Below are positions 22,807 through 29,876 of a DNA stretch of 29,876 bases, piece after piece. This stretch comes from Clostridium sp. CAG:413. Lineage in GTDB: Bacteria > Bacillota > Clostridia > Oscillospirales > Acutalibacteraceae. Position numbers and translations under genes: made by a program. Below the pieces are notes generated by a model that made no database searches, was not told the origin of the DNA, and saw only the letters and a program-made list of their open reading frames with translations. Numbering within the stretch: the first letter of the stretch is position 1; every line of letters starts with the position of its first letter. Where the stretch lies: assembly GCA_000431775.1 (NCBI GenBank), contig FR888206.1, forward strand, positions 1 through 29,876. The letters are read 5' to 3'.

Positions 22807-24347
22807 ATGCTCTCCGCCTCCCATATCTCGACGATATCAAGATCGCCGTATTCCTCCGGCTCGCTTGCCGGGCTTCGCTTATCTTTGAATTTGTAGATAA
22901 GACCTATCGCCTGTATCGAGATGAGAGGCATCATTGCAACCGTTGCGACTACGCCGAATGCGTCCCTCAGGGCGTTGCCGCCGAGCGCCATGCTCGCGCC
23001 TATCATGAATTGCAACAGGAATGTTGCCGTCATCGGGCCTGAGGCGACTCCGCCCGAGTCAAACGCAATGGCGGTGTAGATATCGGGCACGAAGAATGAC
23101 ATTATCAGCGCCGCCGCATAGCCGGGCACCAGGAACCAGAGTATGGATATGCCCGTCACGACGCGCAGCATTGATATGCCCATTGCCAGTGAGATCGCGA
23201 CCGAGAGGCTGAGCTTTATTGTCTTGCCGGGTATCGCCCCCGCGCTGACCTCCTCTATCTGCTTCTCGAGCACCGCCACGGCAGGCTCCGCCGATATGAC
23301 GAACCAGCCCAGCAACATCGAGAGGGGAATGAGCAGCCATTTTGTGCCGCCCTCGGCAAGCTCCTCGCCGAGCACCGCTCCGAGCGAAGCGAAGCCGACA
23401 TTGACGCCGGTCAGGAAAAGCACGAGACCTATGTATGTATAAAGTATACCGACTGTAATTTTTGCGATGCTGCGTTTGCCGAGATGCAGCGAAAAGAGCT
23501 GAAACAGCAGGAATATCACGGCTATCGGCAGCAGCGAAAGCGCTATCTCACCGAGGCATTTCGGTATCTCTTCAAGATAAGTCACGCCTATGTCGCGGGT
23601 CGTTGCGAATGACGCGCGCTCGAGCACGACCGTCGCATCCTTGCCCGGGTAAAAGAAGCCGAGAATAAGCACGGCGAGTATCGGCCCTATTGAACACAGG
23701 GAGACCAGGCCGAAGCTGTCCGCCTCGGCGCGGCGGTCGCTTCTGATATGTGATACACCCATGCCGAATGCGAGTATGAACGGCACGGTCATCGGCCCAG
23801 TCGTAACGCCGCCGGAGTCGAAAGCGATGCTCAGATAGTTGTCGTCGGTGAATGCCGCGAGCACGAATACGATAATATAAAAGAATATCAGCAGCCAGCG
23901 CAGGCGTATGCCCGTTATCATTCGCAGCATACATACCGAGAGGAAAAATCCCACCCCAACGCCGACCGTCACGAGCAGCACGGAGTTGTTGATATGCGGC
24001 ACGGATTCGGCGAGCACCTGCAGGTCAGGCTCGGCGACCGTCACGGCGAAGCCGAGAGCAAAGCTGACCGCAAGAATCAGCGGCAGATTTTTAGTTTTTG
24101 TCAGATCCGTGCCGATCTTGCTGCCTATCGGGGTCATCGACATCTCCGCCCCGAGCGAGAAGAAGCCCATGCCCGTCACCACCATCACCGCGCCGATAAG
24201 GAAGCTCAGCAGCAGGTCGGAGGAGATGGGCGCGACAGTCATGCACAGGAACGCCACAATGAGTATTATCGGCAGCACCGAGCTGACGGATTCCTTGACC
24301 TTCTCGGTGAGCGCCGATCTGTTTTTGAAGATTAGATCCTTGTTCAA
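22803..24347 (-). CDS. DUF1538 membrane protein, tandem duplicated
   Basis: This 514-residue polytopic membrane protein is made of two DUF1538 repeats. Each half carries the motif FDSGGVxxGPMT, at about residues 175 and 427, followed by a Gly-rich membrane helix. Each half also has an AEP block (VTVAEPDLQVLAE and ISAEPAVAVLE). At least 12 membrane segments are visible. DUF1538 proteins have been reported as cation/proton antiporters in halophiles (UmpAB pair, from memory); here both halves are fused. The TTG at 24347 is preferred as start because AAAGGCGG lies 10 bases upstream and NKDLIFKNRSALTEKVKESVSSVLPI begins like other family members. The ATG at 24386 is only at the predicted transcript start. 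It is coupled to the P-II-like gene by ATGA. Direct transport function is inferred. Confidence 0.85.
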   Translation of the reverse strand: MNKDLIFKNRSALTEKVKESVSSVLPIILIVAFLCMTVAPISSDLLLSFLIGAVMVVTGMGFFSLGAEMSMTPIGSKIGTDLTKTKNLPLILAVSFALGFAVTVAEPDLQVLAESVPHINNSVLLVTVGVGVGFFLSVCMLRMITGIRLRWLLIFFYIIVFVLAAFTDDNYLSIAFDSGGVTTGPMTVPFILAFGMGVSHIRSDRRAEADSFGLVSLCSIGPILAVLILGFFYPGKDATVVLERASFATTRDIGVTYLEEIPKCLGEIALSLLPIAVIFLLFQLFSLHLGKRSIAKITVGILYTYIGLVLFLTGVNVGFASLGAVLGEELAEGGTKWLLIPLSMLLGWFVISAEPAVAVLEKQIEEVSAGAIPGKTIKLSLSVAISLAMGISMLRVVTGISILWFLVPGYAAALIMSFFVPDIYTAIAFDSGGVASGPMTATFLLQFMIGASMALGGNALRDAFGVVATVAMMPLISIQAIGLIYKFKDKRSPASEPEEYGDLDIVEIWEAESI

Positions 24348-24389
24348 GCCCGTATCGCCGCCTTTCAAAAAAATAATATGTTCCATTGT

Positions 24390-24417
24390 AACATATAAAT
24401 GTTAAAAAATCTATCAA
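24390..24417 (-). promoter_or_regulatory. DUF1538/P-II operon promoter
   Basis: On the minus strand, TTGATA (24417-24412), a 16-base spacer and TATGTT (24395-24390). TACAAT (24390-24385) is an alternative -10 with a poorer spacing. Confidence 0.45.
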
Positions 24418-24552
24418 ATAAGCGAAAAAATCGAAAAAATGCAAAAAAATCCCCGCCTCGCTTAAAAATCATGCGATTTTCATCCGTTTTCGGCTCAAAT
24501 TGAGCAAAAATGAACGGAAATAAAACGAACGCAGTATCATTTGCGGCTACAA

Positions 24553-24584
24553 AAAACTGCCCTGTCGCTCGACAAGGCAGTTTT
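24553..24584 (-). terminator. mfd terminator
   Basis: The stem AAAACTGCC/GGCAGTTTT (24553-24561 with 24576-24584) is extended by TGTCG/CGACA inside. In the leftward direction it ends in TTTT, a few bases after the mfd stop. Confidence 0.8.
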
Positions 24585-24589
24585 CCTTA

Positions 24590-27500
24590 TTACTTATCCG
24601 ATTCTTCCATATAGTCGAATATGCGCTCAATGAGTGAGAGCTGTTTTTCGCCTTTTAGCAGGCGCACCTCGATATGCGGCACGTCTCTGCCGGCTTTCAC
24701 GACGAATCTGCCCTTGAAATGCCCTGCGGCGCGGGCGATCTTCTCCATATTCATGGCGCTGAGCTTGAGCAGCACGCAGTCATTTTGGCGCGTTATCTCA
24801 TAAACGTCGTTGGCGCTCGCCTTGCCTCTGAGCAGGGCGATGCGGATAAGCCCCTCCACCGAGGCGGGCGGGTCGCCGAAGCGATCGACCAGCTCGTCGA
24901 TAACGTCCGAAGCGTCGTCGTCGGTTTTGATATCCGCAATGCGGCGGTATATTTGAAGCCTCTGCGGCACGCTCTCGATATAGTCCTCGGGGATATGTGC
25001 GTCTATCGGCAGGTCGATGAGGCAGTCCTTTTCCTCTGTCTGCTCGGTTATCTCGCCCTTCTCCTCGCTGATAGCTTGCTCAAGCAGCTTTATATACATA
25101 TCGTAGCCGACGGATTCCATGTGGCCGTGCTGATTTGCGCCGAGCACGTTGCCCGCACCTCTAAGCTCAAGGTCGCGCATCGCAATATGGAAGCCCGAGC
25201 CGAATTCGGTGAATTCCCTGATGGCGTCAAGCCGCCTGCTCGCTATCTCGGAGAGCTGCTTGCCCCTCGTGAAGGTGAAATATGCGCTTGCGCGGCGTGA
25301 GGAGCGGCCGACCCTGCCCCTTATCTGATGGAGCTGCGCCAGACCCATGCGGTCGGCGTTCTCAATTATCAGCGTGTTGACATTCGGCACGTCAACGCCG
25401 GTCTCTATTATCGTGGTGCATACGAGGATATCTATCTCGCCCTCGAGCAGCCTGCGCCAAACCTCGCTCAGCTCATCCTCGCTCATCTTGCCGTGGCCTA
25501 TCGCGACCACCGCGTCGGGCAAAAGCGCCTTTATTTCGGCTGCTTTTCGTTCGATATTCTCGACATTGTTGTAAAGGTAATATACTTGACCCCCTCGGCG
25601 GAGCTCCTGCTCCATAGCCTGCACGAGCACGCCCATATTGTGCTCGATAACGAAGGTCTGGACGGGCAATCTGTCGGTCGGAGCCTCCTCGATAACGGAC
25701 ATATCCCTTATGCCCGTCATAGCCATGTTGAGCGTCCTCGGGATGGGCGTCGCCGTCAAGGTCAGCACGTCGACGGCGGGGGAAAGGGTCTTTAATTTCT
25801 CCTTCTGTGCCACGCCGAAGCGCTGCTCCTCGTCGATTATTATCAGCCCGAGGTCGCGGAAGGTAACGTCCTTTGATATAAGGCGGTGAGTGCCCACGGC
25901 AATGTCTATTGAGCCCCTGCGAAGCCCTGTAATTGCTGCGTCGTTCTCCTTTTTGGTGCAGAATCTCGACAGCATTGCGGCCTCGACAGGGAAGCCCTCA
26001 AAGCGGCGCAGAATAGTCTGATAATGCTGCAACGCAAGAATGGTGGTCGGTACGAGGATGGCGCATTGCTTGCCGTCGGCAACGCACTTGAATACCGCTC
26101 TCAGCGCGACCTCGGTTTTGCCGAATCCGACGTCGCCGCAGAGAAGTCTGTCCATGGGATAGGGCTTCTCCATATCCTTTTTAATTTCATTTATGCAGCG
26201 GAGCTGATCGTCCGTCTCGATGAACTCAAAACGGCGCTCAAAATCGTTCTGCATATCAATGTCGGGTGAAAAGGCGTGCCCCTTTACACTCAGTCTTTTT
26301 GAATACAGCTCGATAAGCTCCTTCGCCATATCCTTGACGGCGCTTTTGACCCTCGAACGGGTCTTTTGCCAGTCCTTGCCGCCGAGCTTGCTGAGCTTGA
26401 GCGGCTTGTCGTCGCTGTGCGGGCCGATATATTTCGACACCTGGTCGAGCTGAGTGACGGGCAGATAGAGGTTGTCGCCCTTGTCGTATCTGATTTTGAT
26501 ATAATCCTTGACAGTGCCCGAGGTCTCAAGGCTCGTGATGCCCTCGAATATGCCGATACCGTGCGTTGCGTGGACGACATATTCGCCTCGGCGCAGCTCG
26601 TCGAGATTGTTGAAAGCGTTCCTCGCGGGCTTCTTTGAGGCGCTGCGGCGCTTCTCGCCCGTTGGGCGGCTGCGGTAGGTAATGAGGGTAAATTTGGCGC
26701 TCGGGTATTCAAATCCGGCGGTGAAGCTGCCCGTGAGCACGCAGACCGTCTTTGACGGCAGCTTGGCGGGGGGCACGGGGCACCAAAGGGCGTCTATGCC
26801 CTCAGCGTTCAGGTCGTCGGCGAGAGTTTTTGCCGCCTTATCCGTGCCCGCAAGCACGGCGCAGGAATGCCCCTTGCGGCGTATGGCGTCGAGGTCGTCC
26901 ACCACGGCGGAGAGCGAGCCATTCCACGGAACTATTTGGTTCGCCGTGAAGTTGACAAGCTCCTTTACGGGCGTGTCAAAGCTGCCCCTCGGCAGGTGAT
27001 CGAGGTATATTGCGCCCTGCTCCTCGTATTGCTTCAGCATTTCGTGAGGCTGCAAGGTGTAACGGTCAAGGCCTTTACAGAGTATCCCGTCGCTGAAAAG
27101 CCCCTTTATCGTCTCGTTGTTGATCTGAGCGCAGGAATTTATCTTGTCGCGCACCCCGAAGCTCTCGCAAACGAAGAGCATACAGTCGGCGGCGTAGCTG
27201 AAAATGCTCGCCGGGTCGGGGTAAATCAGCGGCATATACTTGTCGGCCGAGTTAAGGCGTACTCCGCCCCTCAGCCTGTCGATATCGGAATTCAGATTTT
27301 TGAGCGCCGAGCCCCTCGCGCGTATTGAGGAGGCGTGAGCTTCTATCAGTGCGCAGAGCGCTTCGTCGGTTATCAGCACCTCTCTTGCGGGGGTTATCTC
27401 CACCTCGTCAACGCTCTCGAGCCTGCGTTGGCTCTCGCCGTCAAAGGTCGCTATCGAATCAACGCTGTCGCCCCAAAATTCAATTCTGTATGGGTGCTCC

Positions 27501-28057
27501 GCGTCGGGCGGGAAAAAGTCGAGAATGCCGCCTCTTGAGGCGAATTGCCCCGGGCCGTCGACCTGCTCGCTCCTGACATAGCCGCAGCGCAGCAGGGTCG
27601 TTATCAGCTCGGTGGTGTCGCAGTCCTCGCCGACGGCGACGGAGAAGCTGTTATTCATCAGCATTGCGGGCGGCACGGTGAATTGCAGCGCCGCCTCCGC
27701 GGAGAGCACGACCGCGTCGTAATCGCCGCCGAGCATCTTGCCGAGTATTTTGAGCCGCTTGTGCTCGTATTCCCTTGAGGCTATTTCATCCGTGCGGAAC
27801 GAAAAATCCCTTGCGGGGAATACAAAGGCTCTTATCCCGAAGCCCTGCATATCGGCGCAGAGCTTGGTCGCCTCTGCCTCGTCGGGGGTTATGACAAGCG
27901 CGCGGCGCTCAAGGCTCATGCACAGCGAGGATATCATGTGAGCCTTGTGTATATGCGAAAGCCCCGTCGCTCCGCAGGGGAGGCGGTCCTTGCGGACGGC
28001 CGCTGCAAGCGACAGGAATTCGGGTATGTTTTTTGCAATTTCGGTGTAACAGTTCAT
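24590..28057 (-). CDS. mfd: Transcription-repair coupling factor
   Basis: This 1155-residue DNA translocase removes RNA polymerase stalled at lesions and recruits UvrA. The N-terminal UvrB-like part (about 1-330) includes VDGPGQFASRGGILDFFPP. A CarD-like RNA polymerase-interacting domain follows at about 485-550 (RRGEYVVHATHGIGIFEG, DNLYLPVTQLDQVSKYIG). The helicase part has Walker A GDVGFGKTEVA near 639, DEEQRFGV near 741, TATPIPRTL, and motif VI QIRGRVGRS near 916. The C-terminal TRCF domain closes at the usual length. The ATG overlaps the HAD stop by ATGA, so the two are coupled. No other repair gene is adjacent. Confidence 0.98.
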   Translation of the reverse strand: MNCYTEIAKNIPEFLSLAAAVRKDRLPCGATGLSHIHKAHMISSLCMSLERRALVITPDEAEATKLCADMQGFGIRAFVFPARDFSFRTDEIASREYEHKRLKILGKMLGGDYDAVVLSAEAALQFTVPPAMLMNNSFSVAVGEDCDTTELITTLLRCGYVRSEQVDGPGQFASRGGILDFFPPDAEHPYRIEFWGDSVDSIATFDGESQRRLESVDEVEITPAREVLITDEALCALIEAHASSIRARGSALKNLNSDIDRLRGGVRLNSADKYMPLIYPDPASIFSYAADCMLFVCESFGVRDKINSCAQINNETIKGLFSDGILCKGLDRYTLQPHEMLKQYEEQGAIYLDHLPRGSFDTPVKELVNFTANQIVPWNGSLSAVVDDLDAIRRKGHSCAVLAGTDKAAKTLADDLNAEGIDALWCPVPPAKLPSKTVCVLTGSFTAGFEYPSAKFTLITYRSRPTGEKRRSASKKPARNAFNNLDELRRGEYVVHATHGIGIFEGITSLETSGTVKDYIKIRYDKGDNLYLPVTQLDQVSKYIGPHSDDKPLKLSKLGGKDWQKTRSRVKSAVKDMAKELIELYSKRLSVKGHAFSPDIDMQNDFERRFEFIETDDQLRCINEIKKDMEKPYPMDRLLCGDVGFGKTEVALRAVFKCVADGKQCAILVPTTILALQHYQTILRRFEGFPVEAAMLSRFCTKKENDAAITGLRRGSIDIAVGTHRLISKDVTFRDLGLIIIDEEQRFGVAQKEKLKTLSPAVDVLTLTATPIPRTLNMAMTGIRDMSVIEEAPTDRLPVQTFVIEHNMGVLVQAMEQELRRGGQVYYLYNNVENIERKAAEIKALLPDAVVAIGHGKMSEDELSEVWRRLLEGEIDILVCTTIIETGVDVPNVNTLIIENADRMGLAQLHQIRGRVGRSSRRASAYFTFTRGKQLSEIASRRLDAIREFTEFGSGFHIAMRDLELRGAGNVLGANQHGHMESVGYDMYIKLLEQAISEEKGEITEQTEEKDCLIDLPIDAHIPEDYIESVPQRLQIYRRIADIKTDDDASDVIDELVDRFGDPPASVEGLIRIALLRGKASANDVYEITRQNDCVLLKLSAMNMEKIARAAGHFKGRFVVKAGRDVPHIEVRLLKGEKQLSLIERIFDYMEESDK

Positions 28058-28662
28058 ATCTTAACGCCTGCTTCCCCCAGCGCAGCCCGAAGCTGAGCGA
28101 TATGACCCTTTGAGTAGCGGAAGCCCCGCATACCTACGGCGGCGGCGCCGTCGATATTCGCCTGCACGTCGTCGATAAAGAAGCATTCCTCGGGCTTCAG
28201 CCCGAATTTGTCAAACAGGGTCAGATAGATCTCTTTTTCGGGCTTGAGCAGATGGTATTCGGCGGAGATTATATAGCCGTCAAAGAGGGCGAGAGCCGGA
28301 ATGCCGCTCTTGCGCTCATAGAAATCCATTGAAGCGTTTGAGAGCAGATAAACTCCGTAGCCGCCGCTTTTCAGATCCCGCACAAGCTCGTATGTATCCT
28401 CAAACGGGGGCATATAAGGGTAAAGATTATTCGCAAGCTCCGTTACCTTCGGCAGCGCCTCGGGCGGGATATCATCTTTTATTCGCTCGATAATTTCGTC
28501 GGGCGTGATCGTGCCCCTGTCCTTCATCGCCCAAAGGTCGCTCCTGAGCAGCTTTTTGAGCACGATCTCGGCGGTCTCACCGTCAAAAAGCTCGGCTGCG
28601 ACGCGCTCCGGGTCGTAGTCTATCAGCACTCCGCCCATGTCAAAAATTATGTTTTTTATCAT
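28054..28662 (-). CDS. HAD-superfamily phosphatase (YihX-like)
   Basis: This 202-residue hydrolase has an alpha-helical cap of the IA type. Motif I is IIFDMGGVLIDYD, with the nucleophile Asp8 but Gly in place of the second Asp (DxG), a variant seen in YihX and epoxide hydrolase N-terminal domains. Motif II is VYLLSNAS, motif III contains LLKPEKEIY, and motif IV is FFIDDVQANIDGA. It is likely a sugar- or nucleotide-phosphate phosphatase with an unknown substrate. The ATG at 28662 has CGGAG eight bases upstream; a TTG at 28680 would add six residues. It is coupled to mfd by a four-base overlap. Confidence 0.9.
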   Translation of the reverse strand: MIKNIIFDMGGVLIDYDPERVAAELFDGETAEIVLKKLLRSDLWAMKDRGTITPDEIIERIKDDIPPEALPKVTELANNLYPYMPPFEDTYELVRDLKSGGYGVYLLSNASMDFYERKSGIPALALFDGYIISAEYHLLKPEKEIYLTLFDKFGLKPEECFFIDDVQANIDGAAAVGMRGFRYSKGHIAQLRAALGEAGVKI

Positions 28663-28709
28663 CGATTTTCTCCGTGGCAATTAATTATATTCGGTTTGCT
28701 TTACATTAT

Positions 28710-28739
28710 ATGATACCACTTTAAGCCACGTCGGGTCAA
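28710..28739 (-). promoter_or_regulatory. Possible promoter of the HAD-mfd operon
   Basis: On the minus strand, TTGACC (28739-28734), an 18-base spacer and TATCAT (28715-28710). A perfect TATAAT overlaps at 28710-28705 but would need a 23-base spacer. Confidence 0.4.
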
Positions 28740-28829
28740 GGTGAAAATCACAAAATCCCTTTTCTGCGCCCAAATCAGTCAAATGCGAGCAACTGTCACA
28801 TATTCCTGAGAAATTTTATGTCTAAATTA

Positions 28830-28858
28830 TTGAAATTATATAAATAATATGTTAAAAT
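28830..28858 (+). promoter_or_regulatory. Promoter of the exported hydrolase
   Basis: TTGAAA (28830-28835), a 17-base spacer and TAAAAT (28853-28858). The leader starts with a small hairpin TAACGG/CCGTTA (28871-28876 with 28884-28889), and AAGGAG lies at 28901-28906. Confidence 0.75.
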
Positions 28859-28917
28859 ACTCTGTATCAATAACGGGAAAGTACCGTTAGTTAAAATTTC
28901 AAGGAGAGTGTCTTAAA

Positions 28918-29876
28918 ATGAAAAAAGGTTTCAAAAGGACGATAAGCCTTATCCTGTGCCTCGCAATGCTCGCAGGCGCGACCGCCGTCACCTGCTATGC
29001 GGCGGAAGACAAGTGCAATTGCGGCCATTGCCCGCTCATAGTGCTCCCCGGCATCAACCATTCGCCTACATATCTCTATGACGAGAACGATAAGCCCGTA
29101 ATGGACTCCAAGGGCGAGAAGCAGATCGGCGGCACGTTGCTCATACTCAACACAGACGATCTGCTCAAGAAGATCCTGCCCAAGGCTCTTTTCTCACTGC
29201 TCGCGACCATAGCGACTCAGCATAATATCCTGCTCGACAAGGTCGCTTATGAAGCCGCCGCGACCGCATTCTCGATCCAGAAGTGCAACGACGAGGGCAA
29301 CTATGTCAACAACCTCAAGACTCAGAGATGGAATTACCCTCTCTCCCAGATGACCGAGGATGAGGTCAACTGGGTCTACAGAATGGTCCCCATGCAGAGG
29401 ATAGTCGATATTATCGGGGCGGATCACACCTATTTCTACACCTTCAACCTCGTCGGCGACCCGATGCAGTCGGCAAAGGAGCTTGACGAGTATATCGATA
29501 TGGTCAAGAAGCAGACCGGCCACGATAAGGTCGACCTGCTGCCCGTCAGCCTCGGCGGCACTATCCTGACCGCTTATCTTGACGCATACGGCCACAAGGA
29601 TATCAATTCCATCGTCGGTGTTGTCGCCTGTCTTAACGGCACCGACATCGTTGCCGACCTGATGGCGAGAGATTTCAACATAAGCGACGAATATCTCCAT
29701 CACGAGTATATCCCCACAATCCTTAAGGAGAGCAACGGCAGGGGCACTCTCGGCTACCTCATCAACTGTATTCTCCATATCCTGCCGCAGGCGGGCTTCA
29801 ATGCGCTGCTCACCGGCGCGATGAGCGGGCTGCTTGACACAATGGTGCTAAACTGCCCGCAGATGTGGGCTATGGT
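28918..29876 (+). CDS. Exported alpha/beta-hydrolase-like protein, 3' end outside window
   Basis: The frame is open from the ATG at 28918 to the window edge, giving 319 codons so far. A signal peptide is clear: MKKGFKRT, a hydrophobic core, then ATAVTCYAAE, with likely cleavage near residue 28. The mature start has CNCGHCPLIVLPGINHSPTYLYD. PLIVLPGI and the later KVDLLPVSLGGTILTAYLDAYG are typical of lipase-type alpha/beta hydrolases. The expected nucleophile is the serine in PVSLGG, where the usual GxSxG has Pro in the first position. The substrate could be a lipid ester or another acyl compound, and the catalytic Asp and His would lie beyond the window. AAGGAG is 11 bases upstream. Confidence 0.75.
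   Translation, partial: MKKGFKRTISLILCLAMLAGATAVTCYAAEDKCNCGHCPLIVLPGINHSPTYLYDENDKPVMDSKGEKQIGGTLLILNTDDLLKKILPKALFSLLATIATQHNILLDKVAYEAAATAFSIQKCNDEGNYVNNLKTQRWNYPLSQMTEDEVNWVYRMVPMQRIVDIIGADHTYFYTFNLVGDPMQSAKELDEYIDMVKKQTGHDKVDLLPVSLGGTILTAYLDAYGHKDINSIVGVVACLNGTDIVADLMARDFNISDEYLHHEYIPTILKESNGRGTLGYLINCILHILPQAGFNALLTGAMSGLLDTMVLNCPQMWAM

Noticed and set aside
24421..24550. A-rich repeats (AAAAAATC-like) upstream of the DUF1538 promoter
   Set aside because: They are homopolymer-rich and irregular, with no consistent unit or spacing to call a repeat array.

Overview
The window looks like chromosome of a gut-type Clostridia bacterium, most plausibly an unplaced member of the Oscillospiraceae/Ruminococcaceae. 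The grounds are a Gram-positive gene order (rplS-lepB-rbgA-rnhB-yraN and tig-clpP-clpX), strong GGAGG-type ribosome binding sites, a DUF1540 protein, a DUF6273 surface protein, a DUF1538/P-II pair and intrinsic terminators behind most operons. Codon use fits the standard bacterial code. The taxon is inferred from gene content only.

Region 1 (1-5540) is the unusual part. A large exported DUF6273/Ig-like/InlB-repeat protein is followed by a promoter-bearing large serine recombinase, then by a second copy of the surface gene's 3' end. The two tail copies (3540-3743 and 5331-5534) are the same length without indels. Their first 53 bases are identical and the remaining 151 differ at about 23 positions (hand count), mostly synonymous. 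The recombinase's last codons are read from the second copy in another frame. This reads as a compact element of about 1.8 kb that enters a coding gene and swaps the C-terminal tail of a surface protein, leaving the displaced tail behind.

Region 2 (5540-7790) holds a minus-strand SAM methyltransferase with a consensus promoter and two TetR-like operator dyads, divergent from rpmE (L31), then a YigZ/IMPACT protein and the rplS leader. Region 3 (7791-13489) is a rightward housekeeping cluster: rplS, two tandem signal peptidases, rbgA, a CapA-type gene broken by an in-frame TGA, rnhB, yraN and an M19 dipeptidase. Region 4 (13482-19600) carries thrC with its own promoter, a convergent DUF1540 gene, a metallophosphoesterase, and tig-clpP-clpX. 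The trigger factor has a long Lys/Ala/Pro tail.

Region 5 (19556-22143) is less ordered. It has a 0.5-kb stretch with no convincing gene, a minus-strand PHP phosphoesterase, an anti-sigma-like membrane protein, and only the last 48 codons of its cognate ECF sigma factor, cut off next to repeat-like DNA. Region 6 (22144-28740) is leftward: a tandem-DUF1538 membrane protein translationally coupled to a P-II-like protein, and a HAD phosphatase coupled to mfd. The right edge (28830-29876) has a promoter and the start of an exported alpha/beta-hydrolase that runs out of the window.

Many promoters use TTGCAT or TTGAxx -35 boxes with 16-18 base spacers. No tRNA, rRNA, CRISPR array or complete insertion sequence was recognised.
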